Below, one piece after another: positions 60,392-64,000 of a stretch of DNA of 64,000 nucleotides (the first letter of the stretch is position 1; every line of letters starts with the position of its first letter). The DNA comes from SNAP01 sp049671745 (GTDB taxonomy: Bacteria > Bacteroidota > Bacteroidia > Bacteroidales > Marinifilaceae). The notes beneath the pieces were generated by a model. The model did not search any database. It was not told the DNA's origin and saw only the letters and a list, made by a program, of their open reading frames with translations. A program made the translations under genes and the position numbers. The DNA lies in contig JBATVL010000091.1 in assembly GCA_049671745.1 (NCBI GenBank), forward strand, positions 1 to 64,000, in the 5' to 3' direction.

Positions 60392-62227
60392 ATGTGCGGA
60401 ATTGTTGGTTATATAGGATATAGGGAGGCTTATCCTATTCTTATAAATGGATTAAAACGTTTAGAATATCGTGGTTATGATTCTGCTGGAATAGCAATAT
60501 CTAATGAATATACTAACGTTTATAAATGTAAAGGAAGAGTTCAAGATTTAGAAAAACATATAGGCGATAGAGATATTAAAGGAAGAATAGGAATAGGGCA
60601 TACTAGATGGGCTACTCATGGAGAACCTACGGATACTAATTCTCATCCTCATCAGTCTATGAATGGCAATTTTACTATTATTCATAATGGAATAATAGAG
60701 AATTATGCTACTATTAAAGCTCAACTTCAAGATCTAGGATATACTTTTATATCAGATACAGATACAGAGGTTCTGGCTAACCTTATTGAGTATGTGTATA
60801 AAAAAGGAGAGATGTCAGCTGAAATGGCAGTGCGTATGGCTCTTCAGAAGGTTGTTGGTGCATATGGTTTGGTTGTTATTTGTAATGATGAACCTGGTCA
60901 ACTTATTGCAGCTAGAAAAGGAAGTCCTTTAGTAATAGGTGTTGGTGAAAAAGAGTATTTTATTGCTTCTGATGCTACTCCTATTGTTGAGTATACTAAA
61001 AATGTGATCTATCTTAATGATGATGATGTTGCTATATTAAACTATGATCAACTTGTTTTAAAAACAATAGGTAATGAAAAATTAACACCTGAAATTACAA
61101 AGGTTGATATTGATATAGAGAAAATAGAAAAGAATGGTTATGATCATTTTATGTGTAAGGAGATTTTTGAACAAGTAACTTCTATTCACGATACTATTAG
61201 AGGTAGAGTGAACGCGAATGGTTCAGGAATCTTTTTAGGCGGATTAAATGATGTGCTTCCTCAGATGGAGAAAGCTAAACGTATTCTTATTATTGGTTGT
61301 GGTACTTCTTGGCATGCTGGAATGGTTGGAGAATACCTTTTTGAAGAATTTGCTAGAATACCTGTTGAAGTTGAGTATGCTTCTGAGTTTAGATATAGAA
61401 ATCCTATTATAAATGAAGATGATATTGTTCTTGCTATTAGTCAATCAGGAGAAACAGCGGATACCCTTGCTGCTATTAGGATGGCTAAAGAGAAAGGTGC
61501 AACAGTATTAGGTATTTGTAATGTTGTTGGTTCTTCTATACCTCGTGAAACAGATGCTGGAGTTTATACTCATGCGGGACCAGAGATAGGAGTGGCTTCA
61601 ACAAAAGCTTTTACTGCTCAGGTTACTGTTCTTACTATGATGGCTTTAGTTATTGGATATAGAAAAGGAACTTTAAGCGAAGAATTATATAAAGAACTTA
61701 TTGCAGACTTAAACTCTCTTCCTGAGAAAGTGGAGAAAGTGCTTGCTAAAGATGCTGAAATTAAAGAGATTGCATATAGATATAAAGATGTTTCTAATGC
61801 TATTTATTTAGGTAGAGGATATCAATTTCCTGTTGCCCTAGAAGGGGCATTAAAACTTAAAGAGATTTCTTATATTCATGCTGAAGGTTATCCTGCTGCT
61901 GAAATGAAACATGGTCCTATTGCTCTTATTGATGAGAATATGCCTGTTTTCTTTGTGGCTACCCAAGATGCTTATTATGAGAAAGTCGTTTCTAATCTTA
62001 GAGAAGTTACTGCTCGTAAAGGGCATGTTATTGCTCTTGTTACTGAGGGTGATACCGTTGTTAGAGATATTGCAGAACACGTTATTGAGATTCCTAAAAC
62101 ACACGAGTGTTTAGCTCCCTTATTAACTGTTATACCTTGGCAATTATTATCTTATCATATTGCTGTTATGAGAAATTGTAATGTTGATATGCCAAGAAAT
62201 CTTGCTAAATCGGTTACTGTTGAATAA
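60392..62227 (+). CDS. glmS: Glutamine-fructose-6-phosphate transaminase (isomerising)
   Basis: A 611-residue enzyme that makes glucosamine 6-phosphate, the first committed step to UDP-GlcNAc for peptidoglycan and LPS. The glutaminase domain has Cys2 (MCGIVGYIG) and HTRWATHG near residue 70. Two SIS domains follow (CGTSWHAG near 306, SQSGETADT near 351), and the C-terminus ends in PRNLAKSVTVE, the conserved tail that covers the active site. Full length. No glmS ribozyme-like leader was noticed; only 12 bases separate it from the gene before. Confidence 0.97.
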   Translation: MCGIVGYIGYREAYPILINGLKRLEYRGYDSAGIAISNEYTNVYKCKGRVQDLEKHIGDRDIKGRIGIGHTRWATHGEPTDTNSHPHQSMNGNFTIIHNGIIENYATIKAQLQDLGYTFISDTDTEVLANLIEYVYKKGEMSAEMAVRMALQKVVGAYGLVVICNDEPGQLIAARKGSPLVIGVGEKEYFIASDATPIVEYTKNVIYLNDDDVAILNYDQLVLKTIGNEKLTPEITKVDIDIEKIEKNGYDHFMCKEIFEQVTSIHDTIRGRVNANGSGIFLGGLNDVLPQMEKAKRILIIGCGTSWHAGMVGEYLFEEFARIPVEVEYASEFRYRNPIINEDDIVLAISQSGETADTLAAIRMAKEKGATVLGICNVVGSSIPRETDAGVYTHAGPEIGVASTKAFTAQVTVLTMMALVIGYRKGTLSEELYKELIADLNSLPEKVEKVLAKDAEIKEIAYRYKDVSNAIYLGRGYQFPVALEGALKLKEISYIHAEGYPAAEMKHGPIALIDENMPVFFVATQDAYYEKVVSNLREVTARKGHVIALVTEGDTVVRDIAEHVIEIPKTHECLAPLLTVIPWQLLSYHIAVMRNCNVDMPRNLAKSVTVE

Positions 62228-62249
62228 ATAGTAATTATATATATAAATG

Positions 62250-62279
62250 AAAAGCCACCCATATGGATGGCTTTTTTTA
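62250..62279. terminator. Bidirectional terminator
   Basis: AAAAGCCA (62250-62257) pairs with TGGCTTTT (62268-62275) plus an inner CC-GG pair and one mismatch, with a seven-base T run. It lies between the convergent glmS and hydE genes. Confidence 0.9.
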
Positions 62280-62286
62280 TGCATAT

Positions 62287-63381
62287 TTATTTAGTTTTTC
62301 TTTTTTTATAGTGAAGAGAATCACCCCATTCATTGTATTTTACTTCGCAATTTGCCATCTTTATTCTTTTCTCTATACAAGAGTAGCACTCATCTGCGCC
62401 TTCATCAGTACATGGTTTGTCTTGATATAACTGATAGAGAACTCTTTCTTCTGTGGGAGTGATGTTAGGCATTATAATATTTGCACCTATATTAATTGCC
62501 TTTTCTCTTCCTATGGGATCTATAGCTTGGAGAGCTGTTGCTGCTGCTATATTTATATCTTTCATTAAGATTCTTAAACAAGCTATCATATGCAAAGAAA
62601 GTATAAATCTATCTTTTTGGGGTATTAATAAGTCTTTATCTGCATATAAAGGAGTATCTGAATGTTCTATATAGGGTCCCATTCCTACCATATCTATATT
62701 AAATTCTTTGAAGAACAACAGATCATTTGCTAAATCTTCTATAGTTTGATGTGGAAGTGCTATCATTACTCCTGTACCTGTTTGATAACCTATATCTTGA
62801 AGTGTTTTTAAACATCCTATACGAGTCTCAAAAGAGTGGTTTTTGTCTTTTGGGTGTATTTTATAATAAAGATCCTTATTTGATGATTCTATGCGTAAAA
62901 GATACCTGTGTGCACCACTTTCAAACCACTTTTGATATGTCTTTCTTGTTTGTTCTCCGACAGAAAGTGTTATTCCTAGTTTGCCATTACTAAGTTTTTT
63001 AATCTCTTTGAGAAGATTGTCTATACGTTCAATAAATTCATCGTCATCTCTCTCCCCCCCTTGAAGAACTAAAGATCCATAATCATTATCATATGCAAAC
63101 TTGGCTGCATTTAGAATATGTTTATCCTCTATATTAAATCGTGCAACTTTAGTATTAGACTTTCTTATACCACAATATAGACAATCTTTTTTACAGATAT
63201 TAGAGAATTCAATAAGTCCTCTAAGATAAACTCCTTTACCTATTTCTTTCTCTCTTACATCTTTTGAATGTTTGAATAATTTTTTTTCTTCTTCTCCTGT
63301 GCAAGTAAGCATATAGACTAAATCGTCTTTGCTTAGTTTTTTTTTAGCTAAAATAGTCTCTATGTTCATGGTATATTGCAT
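62287..63381 (-). CDS. hydE: [FeFe] hydrogenase H-cluster radical SAM maturase HydE
   Basis: A 364-residue radical SAM enzyme that helps build the two-iron site of [FeFe] hydrogenase. The CxxxCxxC motif for the 4Fe-4S cluster is Cys63, Cys67 and Cys70 (CKKDCLYCGIR). Near the C-terminus C-x7-C-x2-C (CTDEGADECYSC) matches the accessory cluster ligands known from Thermotoga HydE. The related PylB and biotin synthases lack this combination. HydF, HydG and the hydrogenase are not in the window. A TAGATTTG promoter lies just upstream; translation could also start at the second Met (63369). Confidence 0.9.
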   Translation of the reverse strand: MQYTMNIETILAKKKLSKDDLVYMLTCTGEEEKKLFKHSKDVREKEIGKGVYLRGLIEFSNICKKDCLYCGIRKSNTKVARFNIEDKHILNAAKFAYDNDYGSLVLQGGERDDDEFIERIDNLLKEIKKLSNGKLGITLSVGEQTRKTYQKWFESGAHRYLLRIESSNKDLYYKIHPKDKNHSFETRIGCLKTLQDIGYQTGTGVMIALPHQTIEDLANDLLFFKEFNIDMVGMGPYIEHSDTPLYADKDLLIPQKDRFILSLHMIACLRILMKDINIAAATALQAIDPIGREKAINIGANIIMPNITPTEERVLYQLYQDKPCTDEGADECYSCIEKRIKMANCEVKYNEWGDSLHYKKRKTK

Positions 63382-63395
63382 TGTGTAATATTCTA

Positions 63396-63403
63396 CAAAT
63401 CTA
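63396..63403 (-). promoter_or_regulatory. hydE promoter, TAGATTTG
   Basis: Exact -7 element on the minus strand, 14 bases before the first ATG of hydE. Confidence 0.55.
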
Positions 63404-63510
63404 TATGTTTTTCTAATATCTTTTTTATTATTTAACCATTAAATGGAACTAAGTATTATAATCTTCGTTATTTCTTTAAATAATAAGATGATTTAATTAT
63501 AGTAATTACT

Positions 63511-63518
63511 TAATTTTG
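63511..63518 (+). promoter_or_regulatory. Promoter of the last gene, TAATTTTG
   Basis: Exact -7 element 27 bases before the ATG at 63546. Confidence 0.5.
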
Positions 63519-63545
63519 AAGTCCTTTAACCAATATAAATAAAAG

Positions 63546-64000
63546 ATGAAAAAAACGATCCTTCATATTATTCTTGTAGTAGCTTTGTTATTGATACTTG
63601 CTTCAGGATTTATGTTTTTTAAGAATCAGAAGAAATTTGATATTAGTGCACTTACTGCAGTGCCTTTGAATAGTGAAATTGTTTTGAAAGTTCATTCTAT
63701 AAAGAATCTTCATTCTGCTCTTATTAGTAAAAAAGGAATGTTTAAAGAGTTTAAAGAATCTGGTGTTTTTGATGATTTTTTAAAATTATATGATTTAGTT
63801 GATTCTTTAGTTGATGCTAAGGATTTATATTTAGACATAGATAAATCTATAACTTGTGCAACAAAACTTGTTGGTAAGAATAAACTTGATATGCTTTATT
63901 TAGTGGAGCTTAAGAATATAAATGAATTGAAACCAATCTTACAACTAACTAAAGATTGTTTACCAAAATATAAAATGAGGCAGAAGAAATATTCTGGTGA
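63546..64000 (+). CDS. Partial gene: membrane-anchored or exported protein of unknown function
   Basis: The frame is open from the ATG at 63546 to the window end, 151 codons so far. It starts MKKTILHIILVVALLLILAS followed by GFMFFKNQKK, a single N-terminal membrane helix or uncleaved signal without a lipobox. The next part (FDISALTAVPLNSEIVLKV and repeated charged helices) resembles Bacteroidales DUF3352-type proteins, but this is a weak impression. The 3' end is outside the window. Confidence 0.7.
   Translation, partial: MKKTILHIILVVALLLILASGFMFFKNQKKFDISALTAVPLNSEIVLKVHSIKNLHSALISKKGMFKEFKESGVFDDFLKLYDLVDSLVDAKDLYLDIDKSITCATKLVGKNKLDMLYLVELKNINELKPILQLTKDCLPKYKMRQKKYSG

Overview
The window looks like a chromosome piece from an anaerobic, AT-rich, Gram-negative member of the Bacteroidota, most likely order Bacteroidales. 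The reasons are Cys-anchored lipoproteins of Bacteroidales type (including a DUF4270 protein), LPS precursor synthesis (KdsB), a lone [FeFe]-hydrogenase maturase (HydE), and many copies of the Bacteroidota promoter element TAnnTTTG just upstream of genes. Genus cannot be read from the sequence. No tRNA, rRNA or CRISPR array was seen.

Layout. 1-796: a gene-poor leader with repeats resembling an IS21-type end, a possible small RNA, and an array of 11-bp repeats in front of dnaG. 797-3197: dnaG plus an FMN-binding protein. 3243-4706: a propeller-type lipoprotein. 4979-20358 (minus strand): a tightly packed seven-gene operon holding an ABC ATPase, an ABC permease fused to an inactive-looking M1 peptidase domain and a golvesin-like domain, TolC, a membrane fusion protein, an RND pump, a giant RND-ABC fusion, and a second ABC permease. 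This is the most unusual part of the window. 20628-33736: housekeeping genes (recO, rdgB, rsgA, mnmH, DUF177-rpmF, fabH, bactofilin, kdsB, OmpA-like lipoprotein, frr, U32 peptidase family) and two related lipoproteins. 33780-48355: a surface-glycan locus built of several short transcription units on both strands (YfhO-type membrane protein, flippase, sulfotransferase, LicD, glycosyltransferases, two asparagine-synthase-like amidotransferases, a glucuronyl C5-epimerase-like protein). 48686-50143: a second propeller lipoprotein, paralogous to the one at 3243. 50219-63381: glyS, a Na/Pi cotransporter, pyrF, prfA, an epimerase, OsmC, YraN, a short glycogen-synthase-like protein, DUF4270, glmS and hydE. 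The last gene runs off the right end.

How the genes fit together. In the efflux operon, TolC and the adaptor can give an envelope-spanning path. The two RND proteins resemble a heteromeric pump pair. Two ABC modules (a free ATPase with the permease-peptidase fusion, and an ATPase fused to RND with the small permease) are encoded in the same transcript, so one assembly may use both proton motive force and ATP. In the glycan locus, sulfotransferase plus C5-epimerase suggests a sulfated, uronic-acid-containing polymer, although a polymerase was not recognised here.
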